64,000 nucleotides of DNA from Gammaproteobacteria bacterium (GCA_028279365.1 JANQNX010000009.1:367779-431778); one strand, 5' to 3'; positions 19,717-28,519 are shown, numbered from the stretch's first letter. Numbers and translations: made by a program. The notes: generated by a model from the letters alone, not told the origin.

Positions 19717-19943
19717 CCTACTAGTCTCCTTAATCGAGTACAATAAAAAATATTCTGTGTACTTTTTATAAAAAAATAACACTGTAGATTACTGTTTTAA
19801 ACAGTAGTAAAGAGTTATCGAATAAAAGAGGAAAATTTCCCAGCAACTTGGGAATTTACTATTCCAAGGATTAGAGTTGCTATCGTCATTAGTTAATTCG
19901 ATCCTAGGGCCTGATTTGGTCATGTCACTGGGATTCCTCTATT

Positions 19944-19979
19944 ATGTCAGCAGTCCGATTCTGTCTCTGGTCACCATTT
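19944..19979 (+). repeat. Decayed att copy (tRNA-Phe 3' end)
   Basis: 36 bases match the tRNA-Phe 3' end and its ATTT tail with five substitutions (GTCAGCAGTCCGATTCTGTC then TCTGGTCACCATTT). Just upstream CACTGGGATTCCTC recalls the anticodon arm. It is a likely remnant of an older insertion covering 18.7-19.98 kb. Confidence 0.75.
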
Positions 19980-20071
19980 ACTGCATCTCATATCTTATTG
20001 CCATTGAAGGTGCAGATTTAATGCCTATCAGTTATAGTTTTTATAATTAGTTGATTAGGGAGTTAATTTCA

Positions 20072-21880
20072 GTGAGTGAAAAAATCCATAGAAACTCACT
20101 ACAACCCGGCTACAAGCTTCATTGGTATCGTATAAAAAAGGTACTCGGTCAAGGCGGTTTCGGAATCACATACTTGGCCGAAGACTTTAATCTAGATGAA
20201 GATGTTGCTATCAAGGAATATCTCCCAATAGAGCTCGCAGTTCGTGAGAATGATTTTTCTGTACATCCAGTTTCAGAAAACCAAGATAAAAACTTCAAAT
20301 GGGGCCTAACTCGATTCATAGATGAGGCTCGTACACTAGCTAAGTTCAAGCATCCTAATATTGTTCGAGTTCGAAATGTATTTGAGGAGAATAATACGGC
20401 CTACATGGTAATGGAGTATGAGCAAGGTCAAAGTCTGCAGGAAATTCTTTCTGTTAGGAAAACTCTAGAAGAACCAGAGCTACTTAAAATCCTTCTGCCA
20501 ATACTAGGCGGGTTGCAATTAGTCCATGAAGCTGGATTCATTCATAGGGATATAAAGCCAGCTAACATATTCATCAGGGAAGATCAAAGTCCTGTCCTTT
20601 TAGATTTTGGTTCTGCTAGAGCAGCATTAGGCCAAGAGACAAAAACTCTCACTAGTCTTGTTTCTCCTGGATACGCGCCATTTGAACAATATTATTCAAA
20701 AGGCGACAAGCAAGGGCCATGGACTGATATCTACGGTATGGCGGCAACGATGTATCGGGCTATATCTGGTAGGGCCCCTTTAGATGCCGTTGATCGTAGC
20801 GAAGCAATTTTACATAACGATGAAGATTTGTTCGTTGGCGCAGTTGATATAGGTAAGGGAAAGTACTCTGAAAGATTTCTAAGAGCAGTAGATATAGGTC
20901 TAAGTTTTAAGCTAAATGATCGGCCTAAATCTATTGATGAATGGAAAGACAAATTCCAATTAGCTAGCAATCTATTCACAAAGAGTGATGAAAAGAAAAT
21001 ATTGCAACAGGAAAATGTTAAAACTGAGTTGGATATTAATTCAAATATAAATAATCAAAAAAAACAATTACTTGAAAAACATATTAAAAATATTCTTTTT
21101 TTAGGTGTCGTCTTCTCGCTAATTTGGATTTATTTCACACTTAATGAAAAATCGACACTTATTAATAGTAAGACTATTGAACCAAATGTGGTATTTGAAT
21201 TACCCATTGATAACTCAGAAATCAATGGCAGTTCTCAAGCACAATATCCAACTGTCAAAACAAAAAACGATACTGTAATGGATAATGATGTTGTTGAGGA
21301 AGAAGATGCTAACAAAACAATCAAACAAATACTTCCAAAAAGTCTTAATACAATTTCAGCAGGTGAAGGGCCTGATAAAATTGTAATGACAGTTTTAGAT
21401 GATTCTTGGATTGAAATTTATGATGCATTCGAGAAAAGGATATTCATGGACCTTGGCAAGACAGGAGAAAAAATCGAGCTCAAGGGTACTGCGCCTTTTA
21501 ACGTCATACTAGGTAATGCGACCGGGGTATCCATTATTTATAATGGAGTTCCTGTAGATGATATGCAGTTTAGTGAAAATAGCGGTGTTGCTAGGCTTAC
21601 TTTAGATACAAAAAATACAGATGTTTCTTCGTCAAATACAGGATTAAATGCATGGGTGGTTCAAATAGGAGAGTTCTCCAGTAGAACTAATGCAGAAAAT
21701 CTTAATTTAAGGTTGAGTCAGTCAGGGTTCCCGTCTTTTGTAGAACCAAAATCTATGGGTGATAAGCAAATCTATCGCGTTCGAGTAGGTCCAGAGTTAT
21801 TAAGATCAGATGCGGAAAAAATGTTAAAAAGTATAAAGAGTAAATTAAATTGGGAGGGTATTGTATTAAGTTATCCATAA
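20072..21880 (+). CDS. Ser/Thr protein kinase fused to RodZ-like (DUF4115) and SPOR domains
   Basis: 602 residues from GTG at 20072, which has AGGGAG upstream; a TTG at 20051 would add 7 residues. Domains: Hanks kinase about 15-290 ('VLGQGGFGITYLAED', K in 'AIKEYLP', 'HRDIKPANIF' about 156, 'LDFGSAR', 'SPGYAPFEQY'); one membrane helix about 340-357; an acidic linker; a beta domain about 430-513 resembling the RodZ C-terminal DUF4115 domain ('DDSWIEIYDAFEKRIFMDL', 'GTAPFNVILGNATGVSIIYNG'); a C-terminal SPOR domain about 525-600 ('AWVVQIGEFSSRTNAENLNLRL'). SPOR domains bind denuded peptidoglycan at the septum, so this is likely a periplasm-sensing kinase. The three-part fusion is unusual. Confidence 0.85.
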   Translation: MSEKIHRNSLQPGYKLHWYRIKKVLGQGGFGITYLAEDFNLDEDVAIKEYLPIELAVRENDFSVHPVSENQDKNFKWGLTRFIDEARTLAKFKHPNIVRVRNVFEENNTAYMVMEYEQGQSLQEILSVRKTLEEPELLKILLPILGGLQLVHEAGFIHRDIKPANIFIREDQSPVLLDFGSARAALGQETKTLTSLVSPGYAPFEQYYSKGDKQGPWTDIYGMAATMYRAISGRAPLDAVDRSEAILHNDEDLFVGAVDIGKGKYSERFLRAVDIGLSFKLNDRPKSIDEWKDKFQLASNLFTKSDEKKILQQENVKTELDINSNINNQKKQLLEKHIKNILFLGVVFSLIWIYFTLNEKSTLINSKTIEPNVVFELPIDNSEINGSSQAQYPTVKTKNDTVMDNDVVEEEDANKTIKQILPKSLNTISAGEGPDKIVMTVLDDSWIEIYDAFEKRIFMDLGKTGEKIELKGTAPFNVILGNATGVSIIYNGVPVDDMQFSENSGVARLTLDTKNTDVSSSNTGLNAWVVQIGEFSSRTNAENLNLRLSQSGFPSFVEPKSMGDKQIYRVRVGPELLRSDAEKMLKSIKSKLNWEGIVLSYP

Positions 21881-22003
21881 TTAAATTCGGTATCTTTAAG
21901 CAAGATTTGGACTAATGATGCCTGTGTTGGCATTTCAATCCTATAATATATATGTTCTTGCGGCTCTTTCTTACTGTAGCAATTTCAATAGTTTTTGAAA
22001 AAA

Positions 22004-23581
22004 ATGGCACAGAAAAACAAAAATGCTCTTTCTGCAGGTAGTCTTGTTCAAGAATATCTGATTCAGGATGTGTTAGGCCAAGGTGGGTTTGGCATAACTT
22101 ATCTCGCCTTTGATCAGAAGCTAGAAAGAAAGTTGGCTATAAAAGAATATTTTCCATGGGAATTTGCAGTCAGGACGGATCATGGACGAGTTGAGTTCAG
22201 CCATGCCGAAAGTGAGTCTCTTTTTGATTGGGGCTTGGATAGGTTTTTGGAAGAGGGAAAAATGCTGGCTAAGTTCAATCATCCGAACATTGTTCGGGTT
22301 TTGAATTATCTAGAGACAAACAACACCGCTTATATCGTAATGGAATTCGAAGAAGGTGAAGAGCTAAGCGCTAGTATAAAATTGAGATCGACCGTATCAG
22401 AGTCTAAGGTGTTGAATATATTTTTGCCAATACTAGACGGATTAAAGAGGGTGCACGCAGAGGGTGTTATTCATAGAGATATCAAACCAGCAAATATTCT
22501 TCTTTTAAAAAACGACACGCCTCTACTAATTGACTTTGGATCAGCCAGGCAATCCATAGGAGTCAAGACAAAAACATTAACGACACTTGTTTCTCCAGGT
22601 TATGCTCCATTTGAGCAATATGCTAATGAGGCTGGTTCTAAACAAGGTCCATGGACCGATATTTATTCTTTAAGTGCTAGCATGTATAGATGCTTGTTCG
22701 GCTCTTGCCCTGAAGATGCTATTTCGAGGGCGAAATCTGTCCTTGATGGTCATCCTGATCCATATATTAAAGCTTCGGAACTTGGAGATGGAAGTATTTC
22801 AAAGGAATTGCTTCATACGATAGACATGGGTTTATCATTTAAAGCCATCGACAGGCCACAAACTATCGAAGAATGGCTTATATATTTCCCCCAAATTAGA
22901 AATACTGAAGAGCAGGAATATCTGCCGACTCAAAGAATAGAATCCCATACAGATCCAGTTAATTCGGAAACACATGTATTACAAGAACCTGGTGAAAGGT
23001 TAGCTATTACAAAGTATTTGGTTTTTGGGATGTTAAGTTTATGGGCTTATACCAGCTATTCCTTAGTAGGCAAGTTAACAAAGTTATTGCAGAAAAAGAA
23101 TAAAGCCCTAATTTATATATTCCCCGGTATTTATCTACTCTCAATTGTTCTGGTGGCTTCATGGCTTGTGCCTAATTTATTTCTTGGATATGTGCAGGCA
23201 GAAGATGTTGCCCTTAAAATTATATTGTTGTCTGCAGTTATCTATTATTTAAATACTACCGCCTTTGTTCTATGGGTTATGGCGTGCCTAAAAAAATATG
23301 ATTTTAAGAATAATGTGAAAAATGAAAAAAAGAACAAGCTTATAGAGAAATGGGAGAGCATTGATAATAAGACAGCTTTGTTTCTAATTATTTCATGCCC
23401 AATTATTGTATCCCCTTACTTTGGAGTAAAAATCTACTTTGAAGACACTTCAACTATTTTTTCAATGATAATGCCGCTAATCATTTTAATTTTTGGAGGT
23501 GTATTTCATGTATGGGGAACAAGACACCTCGTTGATAGTATTAATCTGGTGGTGACTAAAGTTGGCCAGTCAACAAAATAA
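22004..23581 (+). CDS. Ser/Thr protein kinase with multi-pass membrane C-terminus
   Basis: About 525 residues. The kinase domain (about 20-285) is a close relative of the one encoded just upstream ('VLGQGGFGITYLAFDQ', 'HRDIKPANILL', 'IDFGSARQ', 'SPGYAPFEQYANEAGSKQGPWTDIY'). The rest has about five to six membrane helices ('YIFPGIYLLSIVLVASWLV', 'IILLSAVIYYLNTTAFVLWV', 'MIMPLIILIFGGVFHVW'). The start is uncertain: TTG at 21995 or ATG at 22004, neither with a good ribosome site. The next gene overlaps its end by 20 bp, so they are coupled. Confidence 0.82.
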   Translation: MAQKNKNALSAGSLVQEYLIQDVLGQGGFGITYLAFDQKLERKLAIKEYFPWEFAVRTDHGRVEFSHAESESLFDWGLDRFLEEGKMLAKFNHPNIVRVLNYLETNNTAYIVMEFEEGEELSASIKLRSTVSESKVLNIFLPILDGLKRVHAEGVIHRDIKPANILLLKNDTPLLIDFGSARQSIGVKTKTLTTLVSPGYAPFEQYANEAGSKQGPWTDIYSLSASMYRCLFGSCPEDAISRAKSVLDGHPDPYIKASELGDGSISKELLHTIDMGLSFKAIDRPQTIEEWLIYFPQIRNTEEQEYLPTQRIESHTDPVNSETHVLQEPGERLAITKYLVFGMLSLWAYTSYSLVGKLTKLLQKKNKALIYIFPGIYLLSIVLVASWLVPNLFLGYVQAEDVALKIILLSAVIYYLNTTAFVLWVMACLKKYDFKNNVKNEKKNKLIEKWESIDNKTALFLIISCPIIVSPYFGVKIYFEDTSTIFSMIMPLIILIFGGVFHVWGTRHLVDSINLVVTKVGQSTK

Positions 23582-24086
23582 AACTATAGCCCTTAAGAAG
23601 GAGGGAGTAAAAACTACTTCCGCAGCACTTATTTTATTATTTCTAGATGCGATTGTTGTTGGCGCACCTCTCTTCAGTATATTTGTTGCGCTTTATATTG
23701 CTTTATGTCTATTGCCTGCCGCTATATATTTTGTTTTTAACAATAAGCAAAAAGCAAAACTGCTATTTAGCAGAGCTGTTGTATATAGTTTTACTATAGG
23801 GTTGGTAATAGCGATATATAAATACAATATCTCGGTTTCAAAACAAAAAGCAGAGATAGTAATTGCGGCAGTTAATAATTATTACTCAGACAACAATATG
23901 TATCCTGATAATTTAAATAGTCTTGTTCCCATATATCTAGAAGTAATACCAGAACCGAATATCTTCACTAAAAAACTTTATTACATTAATACAGAAGAAT
24001 TAACAGATTTATTTTATGTTGAATACCCGCCGTTTTATCGAAAAGTGTGGAAATTTAGAGAGAGTAAATGGGCTGTATTGGATTAG
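23562..24086 (+). CDS. Membrane protein with pseudopilin-like C-terminal domain
   Basis: 174 residues from TTG at 23562 inside the end of the kinase gene. Two hydrophobic segments (about 20-60) and a third (about 73-90) precede a periplasmic domain with a GspG/pilin-like pattern 'AEIVIAAVNNYYSDNNMYPDNLNSLVPIYL', as seen in proteins where a long helix is followed by 'Y....YP.sL..L'. It lacks a prepilin cleavage site. Overlap with the kinase suggests the products work together at the membrane. Confidence 0.6.
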   Translation: MASQQNKTIALKKEGVKTTSAALILLFLDAIVVGAPLFSIFVALYIALCLLPAAIYFVFNNKQKAKLLFSRAVVYSFTIGLVIAIYKYNISVSKQKAEIVIAAVNNYYSDNNMYPDNLNSLVPIYLEVIPEPNIFTKKLYYINTEELTDLFYVEYPPFYRKVWKFRESKWAVLD

Positions 24087-24099
24087 CGTTAGAACAAAT

Positions 24100-24450
24100 A
24101 TGCCCTGTAATGTATTACTAGCAATGTATGTTCTTATGGAAATCCATCAGAAATCAGCCAAATTGGGTCCTTATCAGTCATACCGTATAGAGTGGGATTT
24201 GGATGATACGGTCAGATTCTGCCTGGTGAAGTCTGATCAATCTGAGGAGTATGGGCAGTCGCAGCTTTTCGAAGACGAGCAGTCAGCGCGGAACACTTTG
24301 GGCCAGATGGCCATTTCAGGGTACACAGTGGTTTATCTCTGGAAAGTACAAGCAAGTGTATCAGAGAAGCCGCTGCGTGCTGTTTTAGGGGGACTATTGA
24401 TGGATTGTGATGATAACGATATCGAGATGATTGCTAGGGTAAGGGAATAG
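24100..24450 (+). CDS. Unknown small soluble protein
   Basis: About 117 residues, start unclear (ATG at 24100 or 24136; the open frame begins earlier inside the previous gene). The chain is mixed alpha/beta and acidic ('YRIEWDLDDTVRFCLVKSDQ', 'LGQMAISGYTVVYLWKV'). No family recognised. It follows the pseudopilin-like gene closely on the same strand. Confidence 0.45.
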   Translation: MPCNVLLAMYVLMEIHQKSAKLGPYQSYRIEWDLDDTVRFCLVKSDQSEEYGQSQLFEDEQSARNTLGQMAISGYTVVYLWKVQASVSEKPLRAVLGGLLMDCDDNDIEMIARVRE

Positions 24451-24497
24451 GGTATCGTGGTACTATTTTTGAAATAATGGTGAATTAAATTCATTCT

Positions 24498-25001
24498 ATG
24501 ACAAAAATAATAGCTTTCTATGTTCTTCTCACATTTACTGTGAATGCATATTCAGAGAACGAATATCGGATTGGAGTCGATCAAGCAACTTATGCCATTG
24601 GTATAATTCATGGCGGAACTATTGCATTCGAGATTATGAAGGATGTCTGTAGTGATAATTTCCAAGATAATCAATTAATAACAAATAACGATAGCGCATA
24701 TAGGCTTTGGAGGTGGTTTAATGAGGAAACTCTCAACTATCTTGATGAGCTAAAAATGAAAGCACTGAAAAAAATTGCTAAACAGAATGAGGGGGAAGCG
24801 AAACAGTTTGCAAAAGAGCTAAAAGATTCTATCCCATTAGCTAAAGAAAGAATGAAAAGTAATATGAGCGAGGACGGGACTACGACTTTTCTAACTAAAT
24901 GTATAATGTACCCAGACTATCTTGAATCAGACAACGCAAAAATTGAAATTCTGTTTTCTACGGAGATTACAACGCTTGAGCGCTTTCTGAAAAATAACTA
25001 G
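24498..25001 (+). CDS. Unknown secreted protein
   Basis: 167 residues with a signal peptide (MTKIIAFYVLLTFTVNAYS, cleavage near residue 19) and a helical mature part with two Cys (about 53 and 137) that could pair. No family recognised. It is last or next to last in a plus-strand run that begins with the two kinases. Confidence 0.55.
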   Translation: MTKIIAFYVLLTFTVNAYSENEYRIGVDQATYAIGIIHGGTIAFEIMKDVCSDNFQDNQLITNNDSAYRLWRWFNEETLNYLDELKMKALKKIAKQNEGEAKQFAKELKDSIPLAKERMKSNMSEDGTTTFLTKCIMYPDYLESDNAKIEILFSTEITTLERFLKNN

Positions 25002-25048
25002 AGATATATCTTTATCTTATCGCTTATGCAATAAGAAATATTCACAAG

Positions 25049-25249
25049 ATGGAATACCTGCCATTACTATTTTTGCTATTCATTTTTATCGGTTTTATTG
25101 GCGTCATTGACTGGTGTATTAAAGATGCCCATTTACGTGGCAAGTCACCCTTACTTGTTTTGATTGCCGTTATTGGCTTTTTCCCATGGGGGTGGATAGC
25201 TTGGCTAATATTCAGACCACCACCGATCAATCGTTATTACATCGATTAA
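25049..25249 (+). CDS. Small membrane protein, two helices
   Basis: 66 residues: hydrophobic 4-22, polar 'DWCIKDAHLRGKSPLL', hydrophobic 36-56 ('VLIAVIGFFPWGWIAWLIF'), then 'RPPPINRY'. The pattern resembles short PLDc_N-type or DUF-like two-helix proteins. Function unknown. Confidence 0.55.
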   Translation: MEYLPLLFLLFIFIGFIGVIDWCIKDAHLRGKSPLLVLIAVIGFFPWGWIAWLIFRPPPINRYYID

Positions 25250-25285
25250 ATTAAGTCCTGACCACCACTTAATTGCATAATTAAT

Positions 25286-26110
25286 CTACAAACGTCTTCT
25301 GAAGCGAGAATGTCGGCGATAACGACGACGATTTATTTGTTGAGCATACTTTCGCAATTCAAAGCTACGATTTTGCGCTGCTACTCTAGCAATTAATGAA
25401 TTATATTCCGACACTATTTGATTAGATAACTGAAGACAATCTGCAAAATCTGAAACCCTATCTGCTTCTTTGCTGTTATGGAGAGCAATAAACCCTTCTC
25501 GTTGAATCAAAGTGATATAAGCAACTTCTTTAGAGCTGCACGGAAGTAAGCACCATAAAACTGATTGGTTGAAATATGTGTCTTCGCCAAAATCAAATAG
25601 GACAGGAACATGACAGTCACTCCACTCTTGGAGTAAAGTGCATTCGTTAGCAGGCATCTTTAATACAGGCGGTTTTTCATTTATAGCACCTCCCTCATTT
25701 AATGCTCTAATAAACTGTAATCTGTCTCTCTTACGACGTTTACCATCAACGATCCAAATAATTCTTTGATAAAAATTATTTCGGGCATGCCGTTCTTCAG
25801 GCTTCAGAAAAGAATGTTGAAATTCTATAACCCATCCTTGTTCAGTCTTTACATCAGCGATATGTTTTTCACCACTCTCGGATGTGTGTACGATTTCTTG
25901 CCAATCCTCTGGAAATCGTGATTTCCATTTTCGGTGCCATTCTGTCTCATTCTCCCACCAATGATCACATGTACGCTTTCTATAATGGGCCCAGTGCCAA
26001 ACTTTAACCTCTCCACATTTAGACACCATTTTATTGCCACAGCTCTGGCAAGTACCTGATTGCCCTGGTTCAGCTTCAGATCGCCCTCCATTTACTAGTG
26101 CATATTTCAT
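25286..26110 (-). CDS. CoiA-like competence/nuclease family protein
   Basis: 274 residues. An N-terminal zinc-ribbon-like part ('CQSCGNKMVSKCGEVKVWHWAH') leads into the CoiA-type nuclease core: 'CDHWWENETEWHRKWKS', 'HIADVKTEQGWVIEFQHS' (Asp ... Glu-x-Gln of a PD-(D/E)xK-like fold), 'NNFYQRIIWIVDG'. CoiA aids transformation in Gram-positive bacteria, but relatives in Gram-negative islands are mostly of unknown use and may be defence nucleases. It begins 4 bp after the 65-residue gene upstream, with the WYL regulator above that. Confidence 0.75.
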   Translation of the reverse strand: MKYALVNGGRSEAEPGQSGTCQSCGNKMVSKCGEVKVWHWAHYRKRTCDHWWENETEWHRKWKSRFPEDWQEIVHTSESGEKHIADVKTEQGWVIEFQHSFLKPEERHARNNFYQRIIWIVDGKRRKRDRLQFIRALNEGGAINEKPPVLKMPANECTLLQEWSDCHVPVLFDFGEDTYFNQSVLWCLLPCSSKEVAYITLIQREGFIALHNSKEADRVSDFADCLQLSNQIVSEYNSLIARVAAQNRSFELRKYAQQINRRRYRRHSRFRRRL

Positions 26111-26114
26111 CTAA

Positions 26115-26312
26115 TTAAAGAATTGGCCTGTCTGTAACATCCAGACCGTTCTCCATTCGCTTAATCTGTTTATCTATGAACAAAGCATCAGCAGGACTAC
26201 TAGATAAAAAAATACCTGTTTGAGCAAGAAATACTATTGAACGTAGTTTATCCCTATCTATTTTACCTTCTGAGTAAAGCTGCTCTAACGTCTTGTTTTC
26301 GTCACTATCCAT
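26115..26312 (-). CDS. Unknown 65-residue protein
   Basis: Short acidic helical protein ('LEQLYSEGKIDRDKLRSIVF'). No family recognised. Its stop is 4 bp from the start of the CoiA-like gene, so they form an operon and it may be a partner or regulator of the nuclease. The ATG has GGAG about 10 bp upstream. Confidence 0.55.
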   Translation of the reverse strand: MDSDENKTLEQLYSEGKIDRDKLRSIVFLAQTGIFLSSSPADALFIDKQIKRMENGLDVTDRPIL

Positions 26313-26339
26313 TTAATACTCTCCAGTATAATTAATTTA

Positions 26340-26392
26340 AAGGTCGAACCTGTCTTCAGTGGGGAGTCTGAGTGGGGGACAGGCTCGACCTT
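26340..26392. promoter_or_regulatory. Long inverted repeat upstream of the CoiA-like operon
   Basis: AAGGTCGAACCTGT (26340-26353) pairs with ACAGGCTCGACCTT (26379-26392) with a single mismatch; the loop of 25 nt is purine-rich. No T-run follows on either side, so it is not a normal terminator. It lies between the end of the WYL gene and the start of the 65-residue gene and may be an operator, attenuator or small structured RNA. Confidence 0.55.
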
Positions 26393-26478
26393 GGCTCCTA
26401 ATGAGAACTATGAGGATAAACGGTAGTTAGGAACTAACGAGCAATATATACGACAGAGTGGCTCAGGAAGTGAGCTAG

Positions 26479-27444
26479 TTAAGAATAATTTTTTCTAGTT
26501 TGGTCCAATTTTGCTATTACCGATTTTCTTAAAGCCTGTGGACTTAGTACTGATACGTCCGGGCCATATTTCAGAATATCCATGATCAGCTCGTGTTCAT
26601 TACTGTATGGCAACTCCAAATGATAATTACCTTGCTCATCAAAATGGGATTGTTGCTGTGGGTGCCACTCTTCCCTGGATACCCAGCGAGAACGTTCGGG
26701 TGTAAACACTAGATGTGCTACTTGGGTATCTTTTCCTGAGAAGATGCCATATCCGGCCTGTAACACCTCATCAAGCTGCTTTTTAGAAATAGTTCTAGAC
26801 TTGGTGTTTACGACTGTTGCCGATTTAATTGTGTCTACAGCAAAGGTACGCAAGTCTTTCCTCATATGACAGTAAGCGTCCAAATACCAGTTATCTCGAT
26901 AGTGGACCAATCGTTGTGGTGAGATTTCACGTTCTGTGTATTCGTCTCTTTGTCGACTATATTGTCTGATTTGCACTCTGTTGCTAGATAGTAGACCTTG
27001 GCAAAGAGCTTCAAATGCCTCTAATTCATAGCGACGTGCAGCTTGAGGTAGAACTCGGATTTTTTCTTTTATGTTTTCAAGTGAATGTCCTGTTTTATCT
27101 AAGATGGCATTTACTTGCGCTCGCATAGGTTCAATATGGGGAGAAAGAAGTCCTGGTGTCAGGTTTTCCAGCAAATGTTCCATGATCAGTAAGGCGTATA
27201 TCTCGGAATCGTTGAACCAGAGACCAGGAAGCTGGAAAGTTTCATTGTTAATTAGTTCGAAACGATATCCTCGTAACTCTGAATCATAGATGATTGGAGC
27301 ATTGAAGCGATCTCTGAGGTATTCCAGGTCCCGTTTGAAAGTGGCTGGAGAAACTTCCAGTTCCTCGAGAAATTGTGATCGAGAGACAGAGAGCCGATTA
27401 TTCAGCATACCGATAATTCGATAAAAGCGTTCAGATTTGTCCAT
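26479..27444 (-). CDS. WYL-domain transcriptional regulator (YafY/BrxR/CapW-like)
   Basis: 321 residues. An N-terminal winged HTH ('RFYRIIGMLNNRLSVSRSQFLEELEVSPATFKRDLEYLRDR'), a middle helical part, then the WYL domain ('QRLVHYRDNWYLDAYCHMRKDLRTFAVDTIKS') and a WCX-like C-terminus. WYL regulators often control defence genes and respond to nucleic acids or nucleotides. It lies divergent from the gene at 27502 (57-bp gap) and upstream of the CoiA-like operon, and could control both. Confidence 0.88.
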   Translation of the reverse strand: MDKSERFYRIIGMLNNRLSVSRSQFLEELEVSPATFKRDLEYLRDRFNAPIIYDSELRGYRFELINNETFQLPGLWFNDSEIYALLIMEHLLENLTPGLLSPHIEPMRAQVNAILDKTGHSLENIKEKIRVLPQAARRYELEAFEALCQGLLSSNRVQIRQYSRQRDEYTEREISPQRLVHYRDNWYLDAYCHMRKDLRTFAVDTIKSATVVNTKSRTISKKQLDEVLQAGYGIFSGKDTQVAHLVFTPERSRWVSREEWHPQQQSHFDEQGNYHLELPYSNEHELIMDILKYGPDVSVLSPQALRKSVIAKLDQTRKNYS

Positions 27445-27501
27445 TATTCTATTATCTGTAAAAGCAGGCTCATCTAATGAGCCACCCTATCAGATATAGT
27501 C

Positions 27502-28002
27502 ATGAATACTTCATATCAGGTCAACAATAATATGCCTCAATTGCCCTCTGGAAAACATATTGCGCTTTACCCTGACTCACTATACGAAATACTAGAAGAA
27601 GCATTCAGTGGTATTAAAGTTCATGAATTAATGTCCATCAATAAGCATGAAGATCTATTCAAATATGTAGAGGTCTTGTACTTCAGGATTCAGTCAGAAG
27701 ACGAAGAAAGAGAGGAGCGGTATTTTAGCTTTTCGTTAGTGCCTCCAGAAGGATTAATGCCTTACAGTAGCGGCTATAACCTTATAACGATACAAGAAGA
27801 ATTAAAAAACTGGGAGTATTGTGACCAAAAAGCTTTTATAGATTTCTTAAATAGTAAACGTACAGAGCATTTCTTCCATGAAATTATCAGTATGGTTCAA
27901 CAGTGTCAGGAACAGTTACTAAAGCAACCAACCACATTGCAAGGAATGCTGGCTACCTGGTGGAAACTCGGCATACATCCACTTCAAGATAAAATTGAAT
28001 AA
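27502..28002 (+). CDS. Unknown 166-residue protein
   Basis: A soluble acidic protein without recognised family. Visible segments are 'QLPSGKHIALYPDSLYEILEEAF' and a C-terminal 'TLQGMLATWWKLGIHPLQDKIE'. Divergently transcribed from the WYL regulator across only 57 bp, so probably under its control. Confidence 0.55.
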   Translation: MNTSYQVNNNMPQLPSGKHIALYPDSLYEILEEAFSGIKVHELMSINKHEDLFKYVEVLYFRIQSEDEEREERYFSFSLVPPEGLMPYSSGYNLITIQEELKNWEYCDQKAFIDFLNSKRTEHFFHEIISMVQQCQEQLLKQPTTLQGMLATWWKLGIHPLQDKIE

Positions 28003-28032
28003 TTTTTACAAGAAAAAGACTTAAATGTTATA

Positions 28033-28497
28033 TCAGTCATTTAAATTTCTATTTATTAAATTTCGCAGTAAAGAAGCATCATGTTCTGAAAGTACTCTAC
28101 ATCCCCCTTGTAATGCACTACCCCATCGAGTTAAGTGTTTCGTAAGATCTAGATTATTAATTAAATCTCTAATAGAGCAAGGATCAATCAACTCTATGTT
28201 TGAGAATGTCAGAGATTTAACAGGAACATCACTAAGCAAGTCAGGCTCTACATTTAGTCGATTAGAAGCCAGAACTTGGTCTACTGTTGCTACCCCAGCA
28301 ATGCACTGAGCATTATGTTGTTTACCTGCACAATAGAAAAAACAGATATCACCCTGTTGAATAGAGTTTTTGTGTTTAGTGCCAGGGTATATAGGCCATG
28401 TATTGTTATTCAATCTGTTTACGGTGATCTTGAAAGCAGGTACGAGCTTACTTTCTAATGATTCTCCATCACCACAAATTAAAAGATAGTTACTCAT
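28033..28497 (-). CDS. EVE/PUA-like domain protein
   Basis: 154 residues. The pattern 'YLLICGDGE', 'TWPIYPGTKHKNSIQQGDICFFYCAGKQHNAQCIAGVATVD' suits the EVE/PUA-like fold (a 'GD..fFY' strand followed by a gly-rich turn). EVE proteins bind modified bases such as 5-methylcytosine and often neighbour restriction genes, as here with the DUF6471-methyltransferase-NotI block next door. Fold assignment is by eye and not certain. Confidence 0.5.
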   Translation of the reverse strand: MSNYLLICGDGESLESKLVPAFKITVNRLNNNTWPIYPGTKHKNSIQQGDICFFYCAGKQHNAQCIAGVATVDQVLASNRLNVEPDLLSDVPVKSLTFSNIELIDPCSIRDLINNLDLTKHLTRWGSALQGGCRVLSEHDASLLRNLINRNLND

Positions 28498-28519
28498 AAA
28501 AACAATTGTATCATTATTT

